DNA of 64,000 nt, from positions 1,338,023-1,402,022 of the forward strand of contig NZ_DF967965.1 in assembly GCF_001050195.2 (NCBI RefSeq), given 5' to 3'. Every line of letters starts with the position of its first letter. Positions within the stretch are counted from its first letter, which is position 1. The notes under the pieces are model-generated. The model saw nothing but the letters and a program-made list of their open reading frames with translations, did no database searches and was not told the DNA's origin. Positions 20,329 to 29,420 of this stretch are shown here, piece after piece. Both the position numbers and the translations under genes were made by a program. Origin of the DNA: Anaerolinea thermolimosa (GTDB lineage Bacteria > Chloroflexota > Anaerolineae > Anaerolineales > Anaerolineaceae).

Positions 20329-21093
20329 ATGAAAACCGAAACAATTACTCTGAAGAGTAACCCCAATGTTACGCTTACTACCTATTTGCTCGATACTTCA
20401 CCAGAAATGCCCAATACCAAAGTACGGCCTGCGGTATTAGTTTTTCCCGGGGGTGGGTACTTCATGTGCTCAGACCGGGAAGCCTAGCCGGTTGCAATGG
20501 CTTTTCTGGCTCAGGGGTACCATGCCTTCGTGTTGCGTTATTCGATCAAAGAAAATGCAGCCTTCCCTGCTCCTCTTCGAGATGCAGAGGAAGCGCTAGA
20601 GTGTATCCGCGCCAATGCGGGGCCGTGGGGTGTTCGCCCTGATAAGATCGCTGTCTGTGGTTTTTCGGCAGGTGGGCATCTTGCTGCGGCACTTGGAACG
20701 ATGGGACGTGTATGCCCAAATGCGCTTATCTTAGGTTACCCTGTAATTCTTGACAGCCTTTCTCACATTCTGGCTGTTTCTATCCCTTCCCTGGAAAAGC
20801 ACGTAGATTCCCAAACCCCACCGACATTTATCTTTACTACTGCTAATGATTCTGTAGTACCGGTGAACCACTCGCTCAAGTTTGCCGAGGCGCTCGATCA
20901 GGCTGGTGTACCCTTTGAGTTGCATATTTTCCAGGATGGTGCTCATGGGCTTTCTCTGGCAAAGCCGCACACCTCGAGCGGGTTTAAGGAACTGGTCCAT
21001 GCAGGGGTTGCACGATGGGTGGAACTATGTGCCGTCTGGTTAGAGAATCTCTTTGGCGGGTTTGCTGTTGAACACGAGATGCCCTCAACGTGA
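20329..21093 (+). pseudogene. Acetyl-esterase (alpha/beta hydrolase, BD-FAE/Axe type) with in-frame amber codon
   Basis: From ATG 20329 (AAGGAG site at 20317-20322) the frame encodes a full alpha/beta hydrolase of 254 codons except for TAG at 20485-20487, where homologues have an ordinary residue in SDREA-x-PVAMAF. The oxyanion motif FPGGGY lies before the stop; the nucleophile GFSAGGH, the acid in TANDSVVPVNHS and the histidine in DGAHGLSL lie after it. Restart at ATG 20497 would lose the oxyanion loop. Such enzymes deacetylate xylan oligosaccharides, fitting the cluster. A single G-to-T change (GAG to TAG) would explain it; sequencing error or readthrough are alternatives. Confidence 0.8.
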
Positions 21094-21114
21094 TGGTTTG
21101 ATAAGGATGTTTCT

Positions 21115-21157
21115 ACGGTAGGTCTCTGCATGGTAATTGCAGAGACCTACCGTTTTA
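21115..21157 (+). terminator. Terminator after the arabinose/esterase block
   Basis: Sixteen perfect base pairs (21115-21130 with 21138-21153) and a seven-base loop, then TTTAT. It sits between the convergent esterase and GH3 genes. The U-tract is short, but the stem is very strong; it may act in both directions. Confidence 0.75.
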
Positions 21158-21176
21158 TGCACCTTTTACGAAGAGA

Positions 21177-24004
21177 CTAGTGGATGTTGAATTCAGCCTG
21201 TAGAGCCTGTTGGTCCAGTGAGTGCTGGCCGACAATCAACCGATAGGTAGCGGGTTCTACCGTCCAACCGGAGTGAGGGTCATAATAGGCGAGGTCTCTC
21301 GCCGGGATGGCCACACGCACGGTTTGCGTCTGTCCGGGTTGAAGTTCTACCCGTTTGAAAGCCTTTAATTCTTTGGGGGCACGCTCTACTCGCGAGCCGG
21401 GAACTGCCACATAGAATTGCACCACGGTGGCACCGGGCAGGGAGCCGGTGTTGGTTACGTCCAGGGTGCATTGGAGAGTGCTCTGGGTGCTAAGAGCGGT
21501 TTCATTCAGTTTCAAGTTAGACAGGCTGAAGGTTGTATAGCTGAGACCAAATCCAAACGGGAAGGCCGGCATAACCCCGTCGCGTTCCAGCTTTCGGTAA
21601 CCGTGCCAGAGATCGTAGGTGATAGTGCGGGCGTTAATATCGTAATACGGCAGGTCTTCGGGGCGTCTGGGGAAAACGCAAGGGAGCTTACCACTGGGGT
21701 TAATCTTGCCAAGTAGAATGTCGGCAAAGGCGTGCCCACCTTCCATACCCGGATACCAGAGCATGAGGATGGCAGGGACATGATGGCGCCAGTTTTCGGT
21801 GATGATAGCACTGCCACCCATCATGGCTACCACAACCCGCCGGTTCGCACCCGCTACCACGCGAATCAGTTCCTCGTCTTCTGGGTGGAGGGTTAATAAT
21901 CGGCGGTCTCCACCAGGGGGCATAGCGTTGGGCACGCTATTGGTGGCGGTCATGCTGGCCATTAATTTTTGGGCAATGGGTAGCTCTTCAGGGGTGGGTG
22001 GGGGAAAGTTTTTCGCAAGTTCGGCCATCGAATCGGGCGAGACGAACTCACCTTCGTCCTGGCTGGTGTAACCCAATACCATCACAACCGCGTCGGCTTC
22101 ACCAGCAAGGCGTGTGGCTTCGTTCGGATCAGTGCCATCAGCATACAGGATTTCTGCCTGCCCATGCAGGGCTTCCTGTAAGCCCTCGAGCGGGGTGATG
22201 ACGTATTCTGGCCGGGTGTTGGAAGACCCTCCATCTCCGGTGTTGGGGGTGGCGGCTAATTTACCAATTACAGCCAACTTCTTTACCCCTTTCAGGGGTA
22301 GAAGCCCGCCGTCATTCTTGAGCAGGACAATGGACTTTTCGGCAGCTTCGCGGGCAATCTTGCGGTGAGCTTCACATCCTACCACGTCCAGGGTGTAGGC
22401 TTTGGGGTCGCGCCCCTGGGCAAAACGCACCTGCTGGCGGAGTACGCGAAATGCTGCGTCTTCGATGCGCTCCAGTGGTACCTCACCCTCCTCCACCAGA
22501 CGTCTGAGGTGTTGCCGGTGAATCATGTCAAAAGGCATTTCTACATCTTGCCCGGCGAGGGCAGCCTTTTTGGAATCGCGCATGCCGAATATGAAGTCGG
22601 TCATTACAAAGCCCTGGAAGCCCCACTGTTGCTTGAGGATTTCGGTGAGCAGAGTGTAATTCTGTCCACAATATTCCCCATTGACACTGTTGTAGGCGCT
22701 CATGATAGAGGCGACCCCCTCTTCGACCACGCGTTTAAAGTGTCGCAGGTAAATTTCATGCAGGGGGCGGGGTTCGATCCTCACATCCACGGTGAAACGG
22801 GCGTTTTCCATGGAATTAAGCGCGTAATGCTTTGCACAAGCCATCACGTGCCTCTGTACGCCACGGGCCAGAGCTGCCCCAAATTCACCCAGATGGATGG
22901 GATCTTCACCATAGGTTTCCTGAGCGCGTCCCCAGGCTGGATGACGTAGGAGATTAATGCATACACCGCCAAAGAAGTTTCCCCCCATGGCACGCAGTTC
23001 GCGCCCGATGACATCTCCAATGCGTTCTTCCAGTTCCGGGTCAAAGGTTGCCCCCCGCGCCATAGAGACCGGGAAGGTGGTAGCGCCGTCAAGAATAACC
23101 CCGCGTGGGCCGTCCACAAAACGCACACCGGGAATGCCCAGACGTGTTGCCGGTGAATCATGTCAAAAGGCATTTCTACATCTTGCCCGGCGAGGGCAGC
23201 CTTTTTGGAATCGCGCATGCCGAATATGAAGTCGGTCATTACAAAGCCCTGGAAGCCCCACTGTTGCTTGAGGATTTCGGTGAGCAGAGTGTAATTCTGT
23301 CCACAATATTCCCCATTGACACTGTTGTAGGCGCTCATGATAGAGGCGACCCCCTCTTCGACCACGCGTTTAAAGTGTCGCAGGTAAATTTCATGCAGGG
23401 GGCGGGGTTCGATCCTCACATCCACGGTGAAACGGGCGTTTTCCATGGAATTAAGCGCGTAATGCTTTGCACAAGCCATCACGTGCCTCTGTACGCCACG
23501 GGCCAGAGCTGCCCCAAATTCACCCAGATGGATGGGATCTTCACCATAGGTTTCCTGAGCGCGTCCCCAGGCTGGATGACGTAGGAGATTAATGCATACA
23601 CCGCCAAAGAAGTTTCCCCCCATGGCACGCAGTTCGCGCCCGATGACATCTCCAATGCGTTCTTCCAGTTCCGGGTCAAAGGTTGCCCCCCGCGCCATAG
23701 AGACCGGGAAGGTGGTAGCGCCGTCAAGAATAACCCCGCGTGGGCCGTCCACAAAACGCACACCGGGAATGCCCAGACGTGGAATTGCCCCGGCCACCCA
23801 GGGATGGTCAGCATAACCACCGCCGAGCATATCGGCCATGCCCACCCAGAAAGGCAAATCGCCTGACATCATTTTGATTTTTTCCTCGAGGGTGAGCTGC
23901 CCCAGGAGTTCGCGAGATCGTGCATCGATCTGGGCATCGCTCAATGGCTCGGGGATTTCCAGCCCGCCAAACGCAGGGCCATGATACTTGGCTTTAGCAC
24001 TCAT
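21177..24004 (-). pseudogene. GH3 beta-glucosidase/xylosidase disrupted by a 635-bp tandem duplication
   Basis: A GH3 gene starting at ATG 24004 (GGAGGG site upstream) and ending at 21177. A perfect direct repeat puts the second half out of frame: the N-terminal frame ends at 22844, the C-terminal frame resumes from 23126. Removing one repeat unit restores one frame of 730 residues, normal for GH3. Visible: FVDGPRGVILDG, KHYALNSMENARFTVD, nucleophile Asp258 in FVMTDFIFG (within the repeat), KSIVLLKNDGGLLPL and a C-terminal fibronectin-III-like domain. No signal peptide, so cytoplasmic cleavage of imported beta-linked oligosaccharides is expected. It is divergent from a LacI gene and probably under its control. 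Confidence 0.88.
22509..23781. repeat. Perfect 635-bp tandem direct duplication inside the GH3 gene
   Basis: Copy 1 is 22509-23143 and copy 2 is 23144-23778, with GTG shared at the junction and at the far end (23779-23781), a three-base microhomology. By eye the copies are identical. The unit length is 3n+2, so it shifts the reading frame. The bases on either side of the repeat differ, and no transposase or terminal inverted repeats are present. Confidence 0.93.
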
Positions 24005-24063
24005 ACGGCATCCCTCCGAAAAAGAAACAAAGCAGGATCAAAAAATTGGGTGTAACTTAGTTA

Positions 24064-24092
24064 TTGACATTATAGTGAATTTTTGCAATAAT
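24064..24092 (+). promoter_or_regulatory. Promoter of the second LacI gene
   Basis: TTGACA (24064-24069), 17-base spacer, AATAAT (24087-24092). Expected +1 near 24099, inside the large palindrome. Confidence 0.75.
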
Positions 24093-24097
24093 GACTA
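24070..24097 (-). promoter_or_regulatory. Divergent promoter of the GH3 gene
   Basis: On the reverse strand TAGTCA (24097-24092), 17-base spacer, TATAAT (24075-24070). It overlaps the LacI gene promoter back to back, and its -35 abuts the palindrome at 24097-24130. Confidence 0.6.
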
Positions 24098-24130
24098 TAA
24101 CGTTTCCGGTACCAATACCGGAAACGTTAT
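24097..24130. promoter_or_regulatory. 34-bp palindromic operator
   Basis: Two perfect 15-base arms, ATAACGTTTCCGGTA (24097-24111) and its reverse complement (24116-24130), around CCAA. The AACGTTTCC half-sites resemble LacI-family operators. It covers the +1 of the LacI gene and touches the -35 of the GH3 promoter, so one repressor could shut both. Confidence 0.8.
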
Positions 24131-24140
24131 CCCCAAAAAC

Positions 24141-25181
24141 ATGAAACGAAACTCGAAGAAAATTACGATCCGCGATGTTGCCAGAGCCGCCGGTGTTTCG
24201 GTCTCAACCGTATCCCGCGTTCTGAACCATAAGGATGATGTTTCGGAAGAAACCGTTCAGAAAATACGGAGCATCGTTCATGAATTGGGGTATGCCTCCA
24301 GCCTGGCGGCGCGCGGTATGCGTAGCCGTCGCACCAATGTGATTGGGCTGGTAATGCCCGACGTGGCCAGCCCTTATTGTCAGCACATTATGCTGGGGGT
24401 TAATCGGGCCATTTCCCGTTTAGAAAAGAACCTCATTATTTACACGAGTGGTAACTGGCCCAAAGAGAATATTGCTCAAAATGAGCGTTCTTATGTTTCT
24501 TTGCTCAATGGGGGAATTACTGATGGGTTGATTGTTGTTACACCTACCGCGACTGACTTTGCCACACATGCACCGGTGGTTATTATTGACCCCAATACTG
24601 AAACCCCCGATTATCCAGCCGTCATTGCGACTAACCGTGAAGGTTCTCTGGCTGCCATGAATTTTCTGACCGGGCTTGGGCATCGGCGAATTGGGCACAT
24701 CACTGGCAGGTTGAACCTAATTAGTGCTCACCAGCGTTTGCAGGGATATAAAGACGGCCTGGCAGCTGCAGGTATCCCCTTTGACGAAAACCTGGTGGCC
24801 ATTGGTGATTACAACACTGATACAGCCATCTGCTGTGCCCGAAAGCTGCTCTCGCTGCCCGACCGCCCAACGGCTATCTTTGCAGCCAACGACATGACTG
24901 CGCTCGGCGTTTACCAGGTTGCTAAAGAGATGGGATTACGAATTCCTGAAGATTTGTCGGTCGTCGGGTTTGATAACCTTCGTGAATCGGCGCTCATGGT
25001 GCCTGCGCTGACTACGGTAGACCAGTTTATCGAAGAGATGGGGTTTGTCGCCACTGAGATGATCGTGAAACTGGTGGACGAAGAACTTTTATCGGAGAAT
25101 TTGCGAGTATTTCAAACCCAGCTGATTGTGCGGGAATCCTGTACTTTACCAACTGAAAAAGTTACTCAGTTATCCATTTAG
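24141..25181 (+). CDS. LacI family transcriptional regulator (2)
   Basis: 346 residues from ATG 24141; a longer frame from 23988 crosses the promoter and operator and is rejected. The HTH reads ITIRDVARAAGVSVSTVSRVLN, followed by the hinge LAARGMRSRRTNVIGLV and a sugar-binding effector domain (GHRRIGHITGR, FAANDMTALGVYQVAKEMG, DLSVVGFDN). It starts 11 bases after the 34-bp palindrome and is divergent from the GH3 gene; autoregulation and control of the GH3 gene, and perhaps of the second Opp-type operon downstream, follow from the layout. Confidence 0.92.
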   Translation: MKRNSKKITIRDVARAAGVSVSTVSRVLNHKDDVSEETVQKIRSIVHELGYASSLAARGMRSRRTNVIGLVMPDVASPYCQHIMLGVNRAISRLEKNLIIYTSGNWPKENIAQNERSYVSLLNGGITDGLIVVTPTATDFATHAPVVIIDPNTETPDYPAVIATNREGSLAAMNFLTGLGHRRIGHITGRLNLISAHQRLQGYKDGLAAAGIPFDENLVAIGDYNTDTAICCARKLLSLPDRPTAIFAANDMTALGVYQVAKEMGLRIPEDLSVVGFDNLRESALMVPALTTVDQFIEEMGFVATEMIVKLVDEELLSENLRVFQTQLIVRESCTLPTEKVTQLSI

Positions 25182-25186
25182 AGGCT

Positions 25187-25210
25187 AGAAGCTCTCTGAG
25201 AGTCTTCTTT
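25187..25210 (+). terminator. Weak terminator after the second LacI gene
   Basis: Nine-base-pair stem with one bulge (AGAAGCTCT... pairing with AGAG-T-CTTCT), running into CTTCTTTG. The U-tract is poor, so some read-through into the transport operon is likely. Confidence 0.45.
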
Positions 25211-25360
25211 GTGCCCATTCTGCCGGTGAGAGAGTGTGCTGAGGTGCTTGTTGAGAAGGAAGGAGGTGGAACGGAACAAGGCCTGGTTATTTTCTGTATA
25301 ACGTTCATGTATTGAACCCGATCGTTTGTCATCCTTTCTGTTGATTTGGGAGAGAAGGAA

Positions 25361-27382
25361 ATGAAAAAAAACTTTGACCGCCGAAAGTTTCTGAAGATGG
25401 TGGGTGCAGGGACTGCAGGAGCAGTTCTTGCCTCCTGCGCGCCATCCGCCACCCAGGTTGTTGAGAAGCCTGTTGAAGTCACCCGCATTGTCGAGGTTCA
25501 GGGTACGCCCAAAGTGGAAGTGGTCACCGCCACGCCAGCTCCGACGAAACCCCCAGAGGCCGTGGCTGATGTGTTGGGTACCTTCCCCCGCCGCGAGACT
25601 CTCATTGCACGCATTCTTACCGGGCGCGTGGGCACTCCCGATAACTTCAACCAGTGGGTGGGCTGGAAGTGGCAGGATCGTGGCATGCAGAATCTGGCCG
25701 ATGAGCCCTTCTGGTCGGTAGATTTTGCTACAGGCAAGATTATCCCCGGTGTGGCCGATGGAGACCCAACTTACACTTCTGATTTCACCGGCCTGACCGT
25801 TAAACTGCGCCAGGGAGTTAACTGGTCAGATGGAGAACCTTTCACTGCGGCCGATGTGGTCTACACCGTAGAAACCATAATGAAATACGAGGGCTTCAAT
25901 GCCCACTCCTTCTTTGTGGATAACGTGGAAAGCGTGACCGCAGTCGATGATTATACAGTCGAGTTCAAGCTGAAACAGCCAAACTCCCGCTTCCATACTA
26001 CCTTCCTCGATCGCTGGGGTTGCACTCGCTTCTTCCCAAAGCATATTTTTGAGAAAGTAGACGATCCTGTGCAGTTCCCGTTCAACCCCTATGTAGGGTG
26101 CGGCCCATACAAACTTCATAGCTATGATCCTCAAGGAAGCTGGACGGCGTGGGAAAAACGTGAGGACTGGGATAAAAGTCCTACCGGTATCATGTACGGC
26201 GAGCCCAAACCCAAGTACGTTATCTATCAGTACTTTGCCGATGAGGGTGCGCAAATTCTGGCTCAACTGACTCACCAACTGGATGTGGCTGAGCTTTCAG
26301 CTGATGGTCTCAAAGCTCTGTTGGCGCAGTCGAAGACCTCCCGTGCCTACCAGCCGACATTCCCGTTTGTGGTCAACAATGACCCATGCATCACGGGTAT
26401 TCTCTTCAACACTGCTCGCCCGCCCTTCGATAATGTGGATGTCCGCTGGGCGCTGCTGTTAGCCATCGACATTGTGGAATACACGAGCATTGCAGTCGAT
26501 TCTTCGGGTACATTGAGTCCGGTGCACATCCCGCATCTTGGCCCGTACCCAGAGGATTACATCCGCCCCATGCAGGACTGGCTGAAATCCTTCACTATTG
26601 ACATCGGAAATGGCGAGACCTTTGCACCCTACGACCCAGAAGCCCCCAAGCGCGTGGCGGCCTACGCCCGAAGCCGAGGATATGTCTTCCCGGACGATCC
26701 GGCCTTCATCGAAAAAGCTTTCGGGCTTGGCTGGTACAAGTATGCCCCCGATGTGGCTACTAAATTGCTGGAGAAGAACGGATTCAAGAAAGATAAGGAC
26801 GGAAAATGGCTTAAGCCCGATGGTACGCCCTGGAAGATCTCCTTCATGTGTGGCACGGTGCTTTCGAACCACGATGCACGCAACGCGGCGGCGGCAGTTC
26901 AGCAGTGGAAGAAGTTTGGCATTGACGCCGAGATGTACACCACCGAGAACGGCGATGGCCTTGGAGCCACTGGAGACTTTGATGTGAGTGGTGCCTGGCC
27001 GGCACAGGAGCCATGGGGTGCAGGCCCCGACCTTTACCGTGTGCTCGACCGCTGGAATTCAGCTTACAAGCGGCCTGTTGGGGAACGGACTCAGGGAATT
27101 TACTCGCGCTGGTCCAGCCCGGAGATGGACGCGATCATCAAGAAACTACGCGAGACCGACCCCTTCGACACCGAAGCCGTTATTGCCATTGGCACCGAAG
27201 GCCTCAAGGAAGCTGTCAAGAATATGCCCGGCATTCCTACATACGGGTATATCGGGTTCGTGGGCTGGGATGAATACTACTGGACCAACTGGCCCGGCAG
27301 CGAAAATCCCTACAATGAACCCTATACTCACTGGCCAAACTTCAAGTATACGACCCCCTTCCTGAAGCCAACCGGCGCGTAG
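25361..27382 (+). CDS. Extracellular solute-binding protein family 5 (Opp/Dpp type), Tat lipoprotein (2)
   Basis: 673 residues from ATG 25361, with an AGAAGGA site just upstream; the TTG at 25346 would bury that site. The N-terminus has a DRRKFLK twin-arginine motif and lipobox LASC (about residue 25), then a Val/Pro/Thr-rich spacer. The SBP_bac_5 domain follows (LRQGVNWSDGEPFTAADVVYT, VRWALLLAIDIVEYTS). It parallels the protein at 10000-11982 over its whole length. Ligand is probably a plant oligosaccharide. A small palindrome GTTCA-N5-TGAAC lies upstream at 25303-25317, preceded by ATAACGTT as in the 34-bp operator, so the same LacI may act here (weak inference). Confidence 0.9.
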   Translation: MKKNFDRRKFLKMVGAGTAGAVLASCAPSATQVVEKPVEVTRIVEVQGTPKVEVVTATPAPTKPPEAVADVLGTFPRRETLIARILTGRVGTPDNFNQWVGWKWQDRGMQNLADEPFWSVDFATGKIIPGVADGDPTYTSDFTGLTVKLRQGVNWSDGEPFTAADVVYTVETIMKYEGFNAHSFFVDNVESVTAVDDYTVEFKLKQPNSRFHTTFLDRWGCTRFFPKHIFEKVDDPVQFPFNPYVGCGPYKLHSYDPQGSWTAWEKREDWDKSPTGIMYGEPKPKYVIYQYFADEGAQILAQLTHQLDVAELSADGLKALLAQSKTSRAYQPTFPFVVNNDPCITGILFNTARPPFDNVDVRWALLLAIDIVEYTSIAVDSSGTLSPVHIPHLGPYPEDYIRPMQDWLKSFTIDIGNGETFAPYDPEAPKRVAAYARSRGYVFPDDPAFIEKAFGLGWYKYAPDVATKLLEKNGFKKDKDGKWLKPDGTPWKISFMCGTVLSNHDARNAAAAVQQWKKFGIDAEMYTTENGDGLGATGDFDVSGAWPAQEPWGAGPDLYRVLDRWNSAYKRPVGERTQGIYSRWSSPEMDAIIKKLRETDPFDTEAVIAIGTEGLKEAVKNMPGIPTYGYIGFVGWDEYYWTNWPGSENPYNEPYTHWPNFKYTTPFLKPTGA

Positions 27383-27419
27383 CGATCTGGCAGGTTTGAC
27401 CTAGAACCTTTCTACGATT

Positions 27420-27446
27420 CTCCTGGGCGGACAACCCGCCCAGGAG
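27420..27446 (+). other. Intercistronic GC-rich hairpin after second binding-protein gene
   Basis: Eleven perfect base pairs (27420-27430 with 27436-27446), loop ACAAC, extendable by CGAT/ATCG with one bulge, 37 bases after the stop. No U-tract. Same position and form as the stem at 12008-12042. Confidence 0.75.
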
Positions 27447-27537
27447 ATCGCAGGTTTATTCTGAGGTAATAGGGGTATACTGTGAGAGAACACAAGGTTG
27501 AATTCCTCAAACTTTTCTTCTTAATGAGGGTAAGGCC

Positions 27538-28545
27538 GTGGCATTTGTAAAACGATATCTCATTCCCCGTTTGATCCAATATTTTCTGGTAATCTGGCTG
27601 GGTATAACCGTGGTTTTTCTTATCCCAAGGCTCACCCCCAATGACCCAATTATGCGAGTGATCGGAGAACTACGGGGGCGCGGTTCCACCCTGGAACCAG
27701 GTGCTATGGATGGAATCATCCGCGACCTGACGCAGTTATATGGCCTGGAGGGATCGTGGCTTGATCAGTACTGGGCGTTCTGGGGCAGACTATTCCGTGG
27801 TGACCTGGGCGTGTCATTCTTTCAATTCCCTGCTCGTGTGAACCAGCTAATTGCTGTGGCCATGCCATGGACGCTGGGCCTTTTACTCACCACCACGGCG
27901 ATTTCGTGGATTGTGGGTAATATTATTGGCGGGCTGGCAGGGTACTATTCACGGAAAAGCTGGTCTCGTATTCTGGACGCCATCGCCATGGTAGTGCGCC
28001 CCTTGCCATATTACATCTTTGCTTTTGCATTGCTCTTGCTTTTTGCATACGTGGTTCGCTGGTTCCCCATTACCGGTGGGGCTTCTCTTGGGGCGGTGCC
28101 TACTTTCACCTGGGCCTATATCAAGGACGTTCTCTGGCATTCGTTTTTGCCAGCTCTGTCGCTGTGTGTTCTAGGAGGAGCGGTTACCTTCCAGACAATG
28201 AAGTTAATCGTGCAGAATGTGAATGCGGAGAATTTTGTCCAGTATGCCAAGATGGGGGGAGTCACCGAGGATCGCATTGTTGGCAAGTATGTCATTCGAA
28301 ATGCCGTTTTACCGCAAATCACTGGCCTTGCGCTTTCCATCGGGCAAATTTTCAGTGGGGCGCTGATCACTGAAATTGTTTATGGGTACCCGGGCCTGGG
28401 CATGTTGCTTTACCGTGCCATTGTCAACGGTGACTACAACCTGATCATGGGAATCACCCTTTTTTCGATCATCGCCATTACTACAGCGATCCTGATCGTT
28501 GACCTGACGTATCCATTGTTCGATCCACGGGTCCGATACAAGTAG
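27538..28545 (+). CDS. ABC transporter permease (OppB/DppB type) (2)
   Basis: 335 residues from GTG 27538 with GAGGG about eight bases upstream. OppB features: LIPRLIQYFLVIWLGITVVF, IPRLTPNDPI, six membrane helices and the EAA loop YAKMGGVTEDRIVGKYVIRN. First channel subunit of the second importer, 12 bases before the next gene. Confidence 0.92.
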   Translation: MAFVKRYLIPRLIQYFLVIWLGITVVFLIPRLTPNDPIMRVIGELRGRGSTLEPGAMDGIIRDLTQLYGLEGSWLDQYWAFWGRLFRGDLGVSFFQFPARVNQLIAVAMPWTLGLLLTTTAISWIVGNIIGGLAGYYSRKSWSRILDAIAMVVRPLPYYIFAFALLLLFAYVVRWFPITGGASLGAVPTFTWAYIKDVLWHSFLPALSLCVLGGAVTFQTMKLIVQNVNAENFVQYAKMGGVTEDRIVGKYVIRNAVLPQITGLALSIGQIFSGALITEIVYGYPGLGMLLYRAIVNGDYNLIMGITLFSIIAITTAILIVDLTYPLFDPRVRYK

Positions 28546-28557
28546 GAGGTCAGAGCC

Positions 28558-29412
28558 GTGAAAACCCTTCGAGACCTTTTTAGAGATTATCGCTTTGCTT
28601 TTAGTTTCGGAGTGCTGGTCATTATTGTGGTTATGGCCATTCTCTCCATCTTCTCACCATACGACCCAACCCTGTGGAATGTGGTACCCAAGGATCTAAA
28701 GCCCTCGGCTGAACACTGGCTCGGTACCGATTCCAACGGGCAGGATATCTTCTGGCAGGCCACTTTCGCTGTGCGCAATTCGTTGATCATCTCACTCATC
28801 GCCGGACTGGTTTCCAGAGTGATAGCTATCCTGGTAGGCATGATCGCCGGGTATCAGGGAGGGATGGTAGACCGGGTGTTGATGTTCGTTGGAGATAGCC
28901 TGCTGGTGATCCCTCTTTTCCTGATCATGGTCATGCTGGCTATGCTGGTGCGGCAGTATATGAATCTGGTAATTTTAGGATTGATGCTCTCGTTCTTTGG
29001 ATGGGCATGGGATGCGCGGGTGATCCGCTCGATGATCTTAAGCCTCCGAGAGCGAGATTTTACGAAAACTGCCATCCTTTCTGGTACAGGAACGGTGAAA
29101 CTGGTGTTGAATGAGTACATGCCTTTTGCCATGCCTTTGATCTTTTCTACTTTGATTAACAACATTGCCTGGGCGATTGGCCTTGAAATTACTCTGGCTA
29201 TTCTGGGGTTAGTGAACCTGAATGTTCCCACTCTGGGGACGATGTTGAACTGGGCGCTGTTTTACCAGTCTATCCTGTTAGGTCGCTGGTGGTGGATTTT
29301 AACGCCGGTCGTGTTGTCGCTCTTCCTGTTCATTGCTCTGTACTGGATGTCTGTCAGTATCAGTGAATATCTCGATCCGCGTACCCGCATTCAACGGGTT
29401 GGAGCATCATAG
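28558..29412 (+). CDS. ABC transporter permease (OppC/DppC type) (2)
   Basis: 284 residues from GTG 28558, preceded by AGGAGG (28544-28549, across the previous stop). OppC signatures HWLGTDSNGQDIFWQATFAVRN (in part), about six helices and YLDPRTRIQRVG at the C-terminus. Second channel subunit; the ATPase gene begins eight bases after its stop. Confidence 0.92.
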   Translation: MKTLRDLFRDYRFAFSFGVLVIIVVMAILSIFSPYDPTLWNVVPKDLKPSAEHWLGTDSNGQDIFWQATFAVRNSLIISLIAGLVSRVIAILVGMIAGYQGGMVDRVLMFVGDSLLVIPLFLIMVMLAMLVRQYMNLVILGLMLSFFGWAWDARVIRSMILSLRERDFTKTAILSGTGTVKLVLNEYMPFAMPLIFSTLINNIAWAIGLEITLAILGLVNLNVPTLGTMLNWALFYQSILLGRWWWILTPVVLSLFLFIALYWMSVSISEYLDPRTRIQRVGAS

Positions 29413-29420
29413 GGGGAGCC

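Noticed and set aside
22365..23584. Forward-strand frames of 194 and 159 codons across the duplicated region
   Set aside because: They are antisense shadows of the GH3 gene; they repeat the same sequence only because the DNA is duplicated, and show no family features.
22509..23781. The duplication as a transposon or integron unit
   Set aside because: It holds only GH3 coding sequence, with no terminal inverted repeats, no transposase and a three-base microhomology at the joint.
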